Notes under the pieces: generated by a model | The model's database searches: none | Told to the model about the DNA's origin: nothing | The model's input: the letters and a program-made list of their open reading frames with translations, nothing else | Part shown: positions 36,255 through 47,345 of the stretch, in pieces | Position numbering within the stretch: the first letter of the stretch is position 1 | How the letters are laid out: the number at the start of each line of letters is the position of its first letter | Made by a program: the position numbers and the translations under genes | Source: Acanthaster planci | Taxonomy: Eukaryota; Echinodermata; Asteroidea; Valvatida; Acanthasteridae | Assembly: GCF_001949145.1 (NCBI RefSeq) | Contig: NW_019091433.1 | Coordinates: forward strand, 602,831 to 666,830 | Direction of reading: 5' to 3' | DNA: 64,000 nucleotides

Positions 36255-39200
36255 GTATGTCAACCGAGCTTGAAGGAATTTCTGCTGTCTAGGGATTTTG
36301 GAAGATGTGGCTGTAATGCTGCTTGTTCAGACTGTATAATTGTTAATTATACAAAAAATTCAAGGCCGTCTGATTTTGCTACCACGGTCCACCTGTGACT
36401 GCGATTTGCACCGACAGTTTCATCAACATTTCTATCTTTCTGTGCATGGTAAAAAAAATTGCATCCACGTATTGTCTTGATTGGTGATTTTCTTCTCTAT
36501 GCACAGTTTCCTCTTGAGATGGCTCTTGACCTGACTGGATTGAATTGGTTGCCTTTTTTTTGCAGCGGCACCCAAGAAAAGAGGGCCTAGGGCATATAAG
36601 CTTCCAGATCCCATCCCTCAGGGGGAGGTCCTGAAAGATCTCAATAAGAAGGAATGGAAACTGGGACCGACCATTGGCCAAGGAGGCTTTGGAGAACTCT
36701 ATCTCGGTATGGGAGTCGTAGATGACTCATTGAATCCTGTCTCTTGGTTTTGGCTTTGATCAAGCAGCCTTTTACGTCTGGGAAAAATTATGAGCCAATT
36801 TCCAAGGGAGTTGTGACTCTTGTAACTCTTGAAATTGGAATGATTTCCAAATATTGGTGCAGCTGAAGCTGATTTGCCATTGTCATTTTGTGTTGGTCAT
36901 TTCATACAGTTGTCATAAGTGTGAGTGTTTATTAAAGATTCTTTTGTATCGTTTGTGTTTTCACAGCTGATGAAGCAACATCCAGTCCGATTGGCACTAA
37001 TGCAAGATACGTTGTTAAAATTGTAAGTTTTACAGAAAGATGAATTCAGATTTAGCAGACATTCATTCAGTCCTTTTGCAGACGGGAAAATAAATTGTAG
37101 CAAAATGAGGCAAATGTGACAAGGTCTGAAACTGCATTTGGAAACAAAACTAAACAATGTATTTGTCTGTAAATGGCCACAAAATCATATGGTACCCATG
37201 GTCATGTTGTAACCATGAAACAGAACCTTATTACAAACTTCTTTTTTTATTTTGTGAGAAATTTTTCCTGTTGGGAAATTCTCGGTTAACCTGAGTCACA
37301 TGCATTACTTGTTATATTTCAGGAACCCAAAGATAACGGACCTCTGTATACAGAGCAGGCGTTCTACCAAAGAGGTGCCAAAGCTGATTTGAGTACGTCT
37401 CTTGTTTCTGTATTTACCCGCCTGGTTTTTTTCAGTTCCATTTATGAACTGTTGAGTTTCTTGAACAGAGTTGAGTAATCCGGTTTTCATTTGAATATTT
37501 TTGAGCGTGTACTAAATGTTTACTCTTGTTCAGATTCGTTTACAACATCTTCCAGAGATGCCAATTTGTACGATTTAGGCGTAATTTTTACGATTTGTTA
37601 AGTCCATTTATGACTGTACAATCCAGACTAAGATTTTTACGATTTCCATCTCGAACTGTTCAAAACGATACATTTGTGTATAAACTCTACGCGAGCTAGT
37701 AGTACAGAGCCGGCCTCATAATTCGCGCATCAGAAATGTGTCGCTGGCATCCCACAGTTTGTGCATACCAGCTGCGTCAGTAGCGGTAGAAACCATCGTG
37801 GCTGAATCATCCATTCACCTTAATTAACGCCATGATGAACAGGGGACAAACAGGCATGATTGCACTTCATATGCCACGTGATCGTGTACGTCCATGCGTG
37901 TACGCGTTGTACATGTAGAGATATCGTACACACGTGCCAAACATGATCGTGCTAAAGTTGACCGGAGTGGAGGACTGTCAAGGATTCAATTCTTGGATAT
38001 TTGGTGAGAACTGGACTTGTTTTGCACAGTGGCAACAAGTGAGCCAAACTTCACAGACAAATACACCATAAAAATGGGTCTTTATTGAAAAGTCTTGTTG
38101 TGGAGAAGCCTATGTGTTTTGCAATGCATGTAACTGTGACATAAATTTTGCCCACGCTGGATCTTACGACACCGAGAAGCACATTAGTTAGGCCAAGAAA
38201 AATTGGCTCCGCTTCCGATTAAATAGGGTCGGTAGGTACATGTAAGGATTTTTTGACAATTTTTTTGTGCTGATTGATTGGGACGAAAGTTGCCAAAAAT
38301 TGCCACAAAAGTGATTGAAATAAAAACTTACCAGAATTAATTTGAAAATATAATCAACAACAAATTGCATTTCACACTTTCACACCTGCTAGGCAGGTAA
38401 ATACAAATGTTTTGACATGAAAAGAAGTTGTTGACAGGTGTTTGTTTTGATAGAAAAACGACTGTATTTATAAAAGTTTTTTAACTTTTTTTTTTTCCAA
38501 TTTGCCGATGAAAACTCTTAGGGTCGCATCAAAAAATTAGGGTTGGTCAGGAAACCAGAAGTGGAAGTGCAATAGGATTACATTTTTTCATTTTGAAAAG
38601 TTGGCATCTCTGCATCTTCTGATCCTTCATTTGAAAATACCCAAGATAGTGTCTTTGTGTACTCAAAAATGTAAGATCTGGTGGACAGCCTTGTGTACAT
38701 ACTAATGCACAAATTTCAGTGCTGGACTAAACATTTCATGCTGGACGACATGTTTGTAAACTCACATGGTAAAGACAAAGTTGCAGCCTGTATGCAACAG
38801 CAGGTGACACCTATAGTCATCCCACGCTTGCGGGATTCCCTAACAGTTTGTACACAAACGGCAGCTGGAACTAGTCTATGCAGGTTCAGCATGTGCAAAG
38901 CCCTTACCTGTTTGTGTGCCACAGCCGGGTAGTGCAGCAAAATGTCACTCTGCGACATTGTCTTGGAGTGTAGTAAACAGTGACAATCTAGTGGGAAATG
39001 TCAAGCAAATCAAGGCCAAATGATTTATACTACGGATTGGCATTTGTAAAGACCAACTTTATAAAGGCCTGTATTTATGGTATCTTGTCGTTCAAACAAG
39101 TTTGTATTTTCGGCTAAAAAATAATTCTGTGCCTGGAACCAGTTTGTTGTGGGGTAATGCCGTCAGTGGTTAAGGGCATGCTCTGCCCTTAGCATACCAT

Positions 39201-42200
39201 TCATAATACCTGGAGCTTTGAATGTAATGTTATTGCCCTACAGAGCAGGTTCAGGTCAAACTAATAACTCTAAAAGCCAGTTGGCACTCTTTGTTTCAGA
39301 ACAACGTTTGCTTAGAAATCTTACATGCATAGGTACATGCAGCCCTACCGGTGTCAGTTGGTGAACTAATTTTAACCAGCAGACGTTTTGCTGCAGTCTG
39401 CAGAAAACCACTTTCTTTTTAAAGCTGTTGTGTGAACTGGTGAAATGATGTTGATTGGTATGCACTTGTGGTTGAAGCCACTGAACTGGTAAACAGGTAC
39501 TGATTTCCAATGACAATTTTACAGAGGATATGTACGGCACACTGGGTTATTGTTTGGCCCTGATCTAGGGCTCAAATTTTTCGTAGGCCCTATTGAATAG
39601 TTCAGCCTCTGTTCACCATTAGTGTTATCTTTCCTTTTTGTCGTAGTCGAGGAATGGAAGAAGAAACATAAACTGGCCCACCTGGGAGTACCCAAATACA
39701 TCGGGGCCGGGATTCACACCCGTGGCAAGACGGAGTTCCGTTTCCTGGTCATGGAGAGATTTGGAGAGGACGTCTGGAAGAAGTTTTTGGCCTGCAGCAA
39801 ACGATTTACTACCAAGACCGCGTTCACCCTGGGCATACAGATGGTAAAGAGTTGGGATCGTTGGCGTGGGAAATTTGTCTGAGCGGCTGCTTTTGGTCAA
39901 TACCTCTCTTGTCCCATTTTGTGGGTTGATTTGTCAACCCCCTCAGTAACCGTACATTTCTGCCAGGAATAACGGGAGCATGTTTGGTGGCCGGCTCATT
40001 GACTTGTCTTCTTTGAAAGCCCCCTTTGAATAACAAGAAGATCAGCGACAGTTATTCCACACTGAAAGCGTGCAAAGGGACAGTGTGTGAAGTTTAAATT
40101 AAATTTTGCTGTTTTATTTATGATTTATATCTTCTTGTTTTGCTCCTGTCAGTTGGACAGTCTTGAGTACCTGCACAGCACTGGCTATGCCCACGCTGAC
40201 ATCAAGAGCGCTAACATCCTCTTAGGGTATGGACCCACGGCACAGGACCAGGTATGGCAATCTCTGCACAGGTGTTGGTCTGCCACACTTGCTGTAGCAT
40301 TATTACTCCCCCTGGAATCCCTGTAACATTGCATGTAATGTAATTGGGTGCTGTCACTGACCCCTTGACCAGATGTGCATCCGCCATTGTCGTGGGTGTA
40401 GACCATTGCACCATGCACAGTATTTACATAGAAGGTGAGCCTTCTGTACATGATAAGGAGTTTGAGAAAAACTCCAAGTCGGCACTTGGTACAGGTTCAG
40501 GACGATAACGGTAACTGTACATTGCAAAGGTGTGGACCGTCATGCCATTTTTGAACTCACGGTTTTATGGGCCAATGAGCTGAAGTCTCAACCATACATA
40601 CTCGGAAAGAGATATTCTTGCATGGTGCTACCGCAGACCTCTATAACTTACTACCTTCTCCGTGAAAAGCTTCAAAGCTCATCTGAGTTTTAATCGAGTT
40701 CACAATGTACGACTCAAGGTTGCTCACAGAACACTTGTGTGCAGCAATGGTGGCTGGTCTAGGGGAAGCCGTATGGTCACATGGTACTTTGACAATTTTC
40801 GATCAGATCATAGAATTGTAATAAATAAAGCAAGGGCTATTATCAATGACTGGGCTGCATTTTTGGATGAGATCATGACGTTTCTGAAACCAACAGGTTG
40901 ACCCATTCTCAACAAACCAGTTTGCAATCCTTAAACTGGTACGCAATGTACAACGATTGAATCCACGCCCATTTCAAAAGTATCTTTTTTTTTATATCTT
41001 CAGCCCCCTAAAAAATTGGTGTTTCCTGTCCAAGATAGCACACTGATTCAAAAAAATCTTCACTGAAATGGGTTGTGAATTATCCAGCAATGTCTGGAAC
41101 ACCATTGGATACCCCAGTTGGTAGAGTGCTAGTATGTTTCAGAGAACGTAGCTTCTTATCCCTCTCTAGTCCATTCCTTTTCTTAATCTGATATGTTGAC
41201 ATCATGGCTGTGATGGTAAATAACAGCCAGCAGAAACCACTCCTGCAGAACAATTTTTCTCATGTCTGCAGTCATTTGCTTTGAATACAGCCAAATCAAT
41301 GAAAAGTGGAAAGGCCACCCAAGCCAGTTCCTGTCTGTGGTCTTGTTGATTTTGATGTTGTGAATAATAGGGCATTTTGCCCCTAAGTTTAAATGGCCAA
41401 GGGTTTTGGCAGGAGTTACTGCAACTTGATATCAGTTTCTCTTGATAAGTCTCAAGGTTAACTCTTAATGGTGGCTAGGTACCTGCCGAAGTTGGGTGAA
41501 GTTGTGCCTGTGATTTTATGAGCAGGTCTACTTAGTTGACTACGGCCTTGCCGTCCGTTTCTGTCCCAATGGAGAGCACCGTGAATATAAAGAGGACCCC
41601 AGGAAAGCTCACGACGGAACGCCGGAATTCACCAGCATTGACGCTCACAAGGGAGTAGGTGAGTTGAGAACTGGCTGGGAGACTCATAGACAGGCAGACA
41701 AATCTGAAGAAGTTAATTCTTCAGTTCAGTAGTCGTTATTCGCTGGGTAGCCATATTTTATCTTGTTCAATACTCATTTTAATCTCTAAAATGGGGTAGT
41801 ACCAGACTATTTTGGATTCCAAAGTTCTTTTTTTTTTAAATAGGGCTTAAAACATTTAGATATACATGTAACTTATCACAAATGTTAATTCAAAGCAAAA
41901 GCAGGCTCAAAAAATGAGATGTTTTACCTCACTTTTAATTCAATATGGCCGACACATGAATAAAGTCTATTGTAATTTGCCATTTACAACTCTGCTTGTC
42001 TTTCCTTCCAATGAATAACTCTCTGCCGTATAGTTCCGTCCAGGCGAGGAGACCTGGAGATCCTCGGTTATGTCGTCACCCAGTGGCTGGCTGGGTCATT
42101 GCCGTGGGAACACAAGATATCAGAAGCATGCACTGACTTCCACTACATTACGAATCAAAAGAAGCAGTAAGTGTGAAGCTGCCTGGTGGTTGTTGCCATG

Positions 42201-44297
42201 GCTGCCGTTCTTTTTAAAAAAAATTACCTGTTACCGGATTGCTTGGGTCTCCACAAAAAAAAGCTGCGGGACAAAATTCAAGATTTATAACCTCAGAAAA
42301 AATTTGGTTTGAAAATTGTTATTAGTTAGGGGTCATTTGAAATGTTCAGTGTTTTTAAATTTCGATTTTTTGTGGAAATTGTTTTGACCCACCACCCACC
42401 CTCATTTTTAATTAAACCAACCTGATTTTGTTCATTTAGTGTTGTATGTACACATGTAGCATGCACGGTAGGGACCATGTTGAATGCTGCGCTGTTACTG
42501 GATTTGTGGGGTTTTTTAATGATAAGTGAATTTCAATTTTCAAAACTTTACCTTGACCTACCCACCCACTATTTTGTAAAAAAAAAAGTAAAACCATCGA
42601 AATTTTTAAATGACCCCTTGTAAATCTAAATGCACATCTTATTTTATACTTGCCTAATTTTTCTGACTTATGGTGAATCTCTTGGACAGTTATATTCGAC
42701 AAGAAAGAATGAGTTTTGACCTTTTTATCTGTAGGTACATGTCAAATATTGGCTCCTTGATGAAGGCTTGCTTTCCAGGAGGAGACCACCCAGGTAATTA
42801 GGTATTCCTGAGATCCAAGTCTTCAAGTCAATGATTAAAATGTCTTTTTGTCCTTTTTAAATGTAGTTTGTCTGATTGCAAAAGTTTTAGAGATTAAAAC
42901 TGAGTAGACTTTGGAGTTTGTTGCTGGGTACACCTGTACAAGTCAGGATAAACCTTGACATTGAATGTGTTCTGATTTTTTAATTTGGATGTTTTGTTTT
43001 CTTTGTAATATTTGTCAATCAACAGTTGAGCTTCTGAAATACATGGAGTACGTGAGCAAGCTGAAATACGAAGAGGTACCAGACTACAAGCTATTAAAGA
43101 AACTTTTTGTGAATGGAATTGCAAACTCTGGCTCTAAAGCAAATGGGAAACTAGACTTTAGACTGCCTTCAGTTTCAGCACGGGACACTAAGCCCCAGGC
43201 AAAAAAGCGTAAAGCTGTGGGCGGCTCCAGCGAGTCGCCCAAGAAGGCTGCCAAGGTGGGCAGGGCCAGAAGGCCTGTAGTGTCAACCAGCGATGACACT
43301 GCGTCCGATCAGGAGCCTGCAGTCAAACCCCCCGTCAAAGGGCAACGACAAAAAGTGCCAAGTGCCACTAAGCCGAAACTGGTCGCAGCAACCCAGAGAC
43401 CAGTTGCCAAGTCACCGTTGCGGTCACCAATCAGGTCACCTGTCCAGTCACCTCAGGCAAAGTCACCACTAGGAGTCAAAGCGAACCCAGCTGTCAGGGC
43501 AAAACCAGATTTGGCAAAGAAGTCACCGGGCGCTGGCAGACTCAAAGGTAGGCGCAGCATTGTTTGCTAACTCGCACAGTTGATGTATGAAAAAAAAAAA
43601 CCACATAAATCTTCAACCTGAGTAGGGTGCTAGTGTAGAGCCTGGTGTGTTTTGGTGAGTCAAGATAAAACAAGCTGAATTTGATTTCAATAAAAAGCAG
43701 TTCTCAATACGGTAAACCACCAAGCATGTACAATAAGGGACCAACTTTCCAACTTCATATTCTACTTATTGAATGTATTGCAGTTACCACCTGTTCGATA
43801 ATCCAGTTATTTCACATGGCACTGCACACAAATGCATTTGGAGGCTTTGGTAATTAAGGAAAAATTTCCGACTGAAATCATGAGGGCTGCTGAATACTTA
43901 ATACTTGGTGGCCATAAGCAAATTAGATGCAATAAAACAATCATTAAGTCAAGAGTGCCCGCTTTTAAACTATGTATGTCATAAATACCACTGCTTGACG
44001 GATTTCATTTAAAATAGACAGCGTAGCTTGCCCCTTTTGGGGGGAGGGATGCACTGTATTAGTTTCCTTTGCTCTTCTCCTGTGCAACTTGACTAAGTTC
44101 CTGCTTCAGTTCCTAACCTTTATATCACCGCTTGATGCTGTCAAGGCTCAAAGACTACCGGCACCACCACCCCAACTGTTTCTGCCGGCGAGATATTCAC
44201 GAAGAGGAAAAGAAAAACACCTGTGGCAACGGCAACATCGTCCACTCAGACGTCTCCTGGTGTCAAACAAACACCCAAGATTAAGAGAAAACGCTGA
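36230..44297 (+). CDS. VRK1: VRK1-like serine/threonine kinase, complete 11-exon coding sequence (528 aa)
   Basis: Vaccinia-related kinase 1 is a nuclear CK1-clan Ser/Thr kinase known to phosphorylate BAF, histone H3 and p53. The joined coding sequence is 1587 bases: 36230-36254, 36566-36706, 36967-37022, 37323-37392, 39647-39843, 40153-40251, 41526-41658, 42034-42166, 42735-42793, 43026-43547, 44146-44297. Every junction has gt/ag and matching phase. Visible motifs are the glycine loop IGQGGFG (45-51), VVK with lysine 73, the catalytic loop HADIKSAN (Asp179, Lys181, Asn184) and DYG (201-203), where VRKs carry DYG instead of DFG. The kinase domain follows human VRK1 closely. The tail is longer (528 against about 396 residues), basic, rich in SP repeats, and ends KIKRKR. 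The start was chosen by match to the MPR start of VRK1. VRK1 is favoured over VRK2 (no membrane anchor) and VRK3 (active-site residues intact). Confidence 0.93.
36566..36706 (+). CDS. VRK1: VRK1 coding exon 2
   Basis: Acceptor tttttttgcag, donor CTCG|gtatgg. It encodes a basic linker and then [19 protein letters not shown], the glycine-rich ATP loop. Confidence 0.95.
36967..37022 (+). CDS. VRK1: VRK1 coding exon 3
   Basis: Acceptor ttcacag, donor ATT|gtaagt. It completes the LADEA strand and ends with YVVKI, which contains the ATP-anchoring lysine 73. Confidence 0.93.
37323..37392 (+). CDS. VRK1: VRK1 coding exon 4
   Basis: Acceptor tatttcag, donor TTGA|gtacgt. [20 protein letters not shown] aligns with human EPSDNGPLFTELKFYQRAAK. 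Confidence 0.95.
37553..38612 (+). mobile_element. hAT-type element with BED-finger remnant, in VRK1 intron 4
   Basis: Ends CAGAGATGCCAATTT and (inverted) CAGAGATGCCAACTT, flanked by the direct repeat CATCTTC (37546-37552 and 38613-38619). The match is seven bases where hAT elements usually give eight. Inside, 38114-38188 in the plus frame encodes [16 protein letters not shown] followed by SYDTEKHI and a stop. The spacing C-x2-C then H resembles the BED-type zinc finger of hAT transposases and their derived proteins. No catalytic domain remains in 1060 bp. Confidence 0.75.
39647..39843 (+). CDS. VRK1: VRK1 coding exon 5
   Basis: Acceptor ttgtcgtag, donor ATG|gtaaag. It contains [20 protein letters not shown] and [15 protein letters not shown], which match human YLGVPKYWGSGLHDKNGKSYRFMIMDRFGSDL. 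Confidence 0.95.
40153..40251 (+). CDS. VRK1: VRK1 coding exon 6
   Basis: Acceptor cctgtcag, donor CAG|gtatgg. It encodes [20 protein letters not shown], the catalytic loop with Asp179 and Asn184. Confidence 0.96.
41526..41658 (+). CDS. VRK1: VRK1 coding exon 7
   Basis: Acceptor atgagcag, donor GTAG|gtgagt. It contains [20 protein letters not shown] (DYG metal-binding motif) and [16 protein letters not shown], the VRK activation segment. Confidence 0.96.
42034..42166 (+). CDS. VRK1: VRK1 coding exon 8
   Basis: Acceptor gccgtatag, donor AAGCA|gtaagt (phase 2). [20 protein letters not shown] then SLPWE matches the VRK helix F region. Confidence 0.95.
42735..42793 (+). CDS. VRK1: VRK1 coding exon 9
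   Basis: Acceptor atctgtag, donor CCAG|gtaatt. It encodes [19 protein letters not shown], matching the NIASLMDKCFP segment of VRK1. Confidence 0.93.
43026..43547 (+). CDS. VRK1: VRK1 coding exon 10 (end of kinase domain and tail)
   Basis: Acceptor caatcaacag, donor AAAG|gtaggc. It starts [20 protein letters not shown] (end of the kinase fold) and [12 protein letters not shown] (human IGSKDDGKLDL). A basic, disordered-looking tail follows, with regularly spaced SP sites at residues 434, 438, 442, 446 and 451, then 471. Confidence 0.95.
44146..44297 (+). CDS. VRK1: VRK1 coding exon 11 (C-terminus)
   Basis: Acceptor atgctgtcaag. The upstream cttcag at 44104-44109 would lead to an in-frame stop, so it was not used. 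It encodes a Thr/Ser-rich stretch with TKRKRKTP (nuclear-signal-like), ends TPKIKRKR and stops with TGA at 44295-44297. Confidence 0.88.
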
Positions 44298-44730
44298 GAG
44301 CCAAGAGACTGCACACCCAGTCATGTATGAAAACTGATAACACATGGACTAAAATAGTTTGCACACTGAAGATTAATGTAATCAATCTTCACTGGGCAAT
44401 ATTATCTTAGTCCACATGAGATTTTAACCACCTCTGTTCCAGAGTCAACTTCGTGGACTTGCAAGATGTGTAAATTTGATGAAAAATATCGTCTAAGCTG
44501 AACACAGGTTTTCAATCTCAGTGCCATTTCTAGCAAAAATATAGCACAGGTCCAATCTTTTGGAGAGACGGACCACTCTTTAGATGTTTCACTTGGCTCA
44601 TCCTTCACCTGTAGTACTAAAGTTTTGTTTGCTTCATACAAATGTGTCTTTGTGTTTGACAGTTTAACTGTGTTGAGTTTTTGGAGTCTCAGACTGACAT
44701 TTTAGAACCCCACATTTTCCAAACATACAG

Positions 44731-45138
44731 TCCCTTTAAACTCTAAAAGAGCGGGGGGGGGCAGAATCCTATCAACATTTTTTCGATATCGCCACCGTGC
44801 TTTTTTCCACAAGTATTGTAGGAGATTTGTCATAAACTGAGTTACTCATTGCAGTCACTTTGATGCTACTTTTTTTGAGCCATTTTTTCTAAGACAGGCC
44901 AAAATGTATACTTCTCCATTGCCGTGCTCAATGCACGCTGGCGGGCCTGCATTTGGCCTTGAACGTCAAATGACCATAACAACAAACCCCTTGTGTTGAA
45001 TTAATTTAAAACTTTACATCTAAACTGCTCCAAGGAGTGTCCCCATATGCATGCTTAGTTTTTTCCTAAAAACTGGTCATGAGACTGCCAAGTTCTGTGA
45101 GATGGTCCAAAATAACCCGGTTCTTTAGAGTTAAACTA
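44731..45138. mobile_element. TTAA-flanked MITE (piggyBac-like ends)
   Basis: Left end TTTAAACTCTAAAAGAGC, right end (inverted) TTTAACTCTAAAGAACCGGG. Related ends elsewhere read TTAACCCTAAAAGAGCCGGG (48141) and TTAACCCTCAATGAGCC (9113). A TTAA target and CCCT-like start are typical of piggyBac-type elements. The interior (about 400 bp) has no transposase frame. Confidence 0.6.
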
Positions 45139-45262
45139 CCCATTCTATGACCGATCTTCATTATTAGTCACGTCAAGTGCAGGTTGAGTTATTTTGAATA
45201 CTTTATGGACCAAGATGTTAGGAGCAGTTTATAGATGGCTCAGATGCTTCATATTTTAAAGG

Positions 45263-45397
45263 ATAGAGGTTCTGCATGGCAGCCATTTTGCGGTAAGAGC
45301 TCTTATTCCACAGGAACACATGAGTAGACCTTTTTGTGCTATCCGTCCAGAACAAAAGCAGTTACTGGAAAGATGGCTGCCATGCAGAACCTCTATA
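45263..45397. mobile_element. small palindromic MITE, family GCCATCTTGCAGG, copy 3
   Basis: The best-preserved copy. Left TAGAGGTTCTGCATGGCAGC, right the exact inverse up to CTCTA, with arms of about 45 bp. The flanks read TA on both sides, fitting a Tc1/mariner-type target. Confidence 0.85.
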
Positions 45398-45464
45398 ATC
45401 AAATGTTGCTTCAAAATGCAGTACTCCTGTTGGCATATGCTCAAACATTATTAAGTATTACAAG

Positions 45465-45745
45465 CAAAGATCGTATATCGCCGAAGGCGCAAGATGGAGA
45501 ACTCTGCCCAAAGGGTGTAATTACCATGGGCGCCATTTGAGCAAGCGATACGCCTGCGCAGTTTACGGTAATGCTTAGGCACAGGCTCACCAGGTGCACG
45601 TGCTTGCCGCTGAGCCCGTGCATTAATGTGCACTGCGCACGCGCATCGCTTGCTCAAATGGCGCCCATGTGATTACGATGTTTTACGTGTATTTACTGTG
45701 AAGTTCGCCCATCTTGCGCCACTTCACGGCGCTATACGGTCTTTG
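45465..45745. mobile_element. 281-bp fold-back element with 8-bp target duplication
   Basis: Flanked by a perfect 8-bp duplication ATTACAAG (45457-45464 and 45746-45753). Ends CAAAGATCGTATATCGCCG and (inverted) CAAAGACCGTATAGCGCCG. The arms continue through GGCGCAAGATGG and GGGCGCCATTTGAGCAAGCG to near the centre, so almost the entire element is palindromic. The 8-bp duplication suggests hAT-like mobilisation. The GC-rich core contains TGCGCACGCGCA (45634-45645), an NRF1-like site. Confidence 0.88.
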
Positions 45746-46071
45746 ATTACAAGTCCTTTCCATACGTTAGAGGTGAAGGACAAATTGTACATACAAATTT
45801 TTATTCTGTGTAGAATGCGCTGTACATTGTACAGGTGTGAGGATGGATACATTACAGACCAAGAAAAAGAGAACGGGACAATTTCATGGTAATTCTTGTA
45901 AAGTTGGCCGTTTTTTGTTTGTTTTGCTCATACTGATTTTTCCTTCAAACAGTTGAAGTCAAATGTTCTTATTCATGGAGAACTCCTGGCAGAAGAAACT
46001 TCCTTATATTTATTTCACAACGGAGCTAATAATATTACCATATACATGTATACATTTTACAGTTTAGTACA

Positions 46072-46150
46072 AGGTTAACCCTGACCGCCTAGGATGTGTG
46101 AAAGAAAGTGCATGTATCGAAATATGAGGATTGAAGGATGTTAGTGTTAT
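46072..46150. repeat. short ~75-bp repeat with TTAACCCT end, copy 2
   Basis: GGTTAACCCTGACCGCCTAG at the left and GATGTTAGTGTTA at the right align with the copy at 22909-22981. Confidence 0.5.
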
Positions 46151-46969
46151 TTCAACCAGTTCTTTTCTTTTTTTTTCTGTCTTTGTTTTAGTTGGCAAAC
46201 AGTTTGTCATATGTTGTTGAGATCAGCTATATTGTTTGCATTACATTTTGTGAAATATTATTATGATATTTTTGAAAAAAAAATAGAAAAATACAAATGC
46301 AATACTGCGGACTTCTATGCAGATAGAATTGTTACAATAGCCTTTGTTAGTTCTATGTTTATAACACACTGGTCACTTCATACATCTAGTCACTACAGTG
46401 TTTTAACATATCTTATGGACATGATATTGGACATCTTGGGCTGTTTCGTCAGTCAGTCCGTTTACAATTTTGATGAAAGCTTGATTTTGAGTTTAAATTT
46501 GGAGATAAAAATTTAGCATCGCACATGACTTACATTAAATCAGAATTGGGTCTAGTTGGATTAAGATGTGGGAAGCCCAAACGAGCTTGTCATTGTTTTT
46601 GTTTTGTTTTGTTCTGTTAATTAATGGCACAATGCCAAATGTTTGAATAATTCATGAGGAGTCAGTCAGGGCAGAAAGGCGCGACACGTGGATTCTGTTT
46701 TTAGTTTCAGTCTCGGAATGTGTCTGCTTTACCAAGCGTAGTTTGAAAAGGGCAACATCGTGGTTCATCCTCTCACTGTAGTGGTTCAACTTTTCACCGT
46801 CATGACAAAACTTTTCAAATGCCCACACCACAAATGTGTACCTGAATAATTATTGTTTATCAGTGCAAAATTAAGAATAATTTTATGAGGTGAAGAGTGA
46901 AGCACACGTATTTATTCAACATGCAGCTAGAGGAACATTTCATGTCACAGAATGAAATATTTCATTTTA

Positions 46970-47345
46970 GGGGACAGGCACAGTGAGATTTTTTTTAATT
47001 TCGTTCCCTCGAATTATTTCGTTCCTTCGAAAACTGATTTCGTTCCCTCGAAATATTTTTGTGTACTTGGCGCCATTGTCGTACACTCGTGGGACGGGAA
47101 GCGAATCAATATATCAAGGGAAGGAAATAGCATATTTCGAGAGAATGTAATGGTATTTCAAGGGAACGAAATATCTTATTTTGAGGGAACGAAATCATTT
47201 CGAGAGAACGAAAGGATATTTCGAGAGAACGAAATAATACTGCGAGGGAACGAAAAAATAATTTGAGAGAACGAAATGATTTCGAGGGAACGAAATAATA
47301 ATTTGAGGGAACGAAATTAATAAAAATCTCATTGTGCCAGTCCCC
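46970..47345. mobile_element. Harbinger/Tourist-like MITE with internal GGGAACGAAA array
   Basis: Flanked by TTA on both sides (46967-46969, 47346-47348). Terminal inverted repeats of about 40 bp start GGGGACAGGCACAGTGAGAT on the left and GGGGACTGGCACAATGAGAT inverted on the right. Three-base TTA targets are typical of PIF/Harbinger elements. The interior is an irregular array of the motif TTTCGAG(G/A)GAACGAAA. It is in one orientation left of about 47060 and inverted to the right. Confidence 0.85.

Noticed and set aside
40662-40901. 79-codon open frame in VRK1 intron 6
   Set aside because: Exons 6 and 7 join in phase without it and no domain is visible.
44104-44145. Alternative acceptor for the last VRK1 exon (ctgcttcag)
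   Set aside because: Its use leads to an in-frame TGA after eight codons and loses the basic C-terminus.
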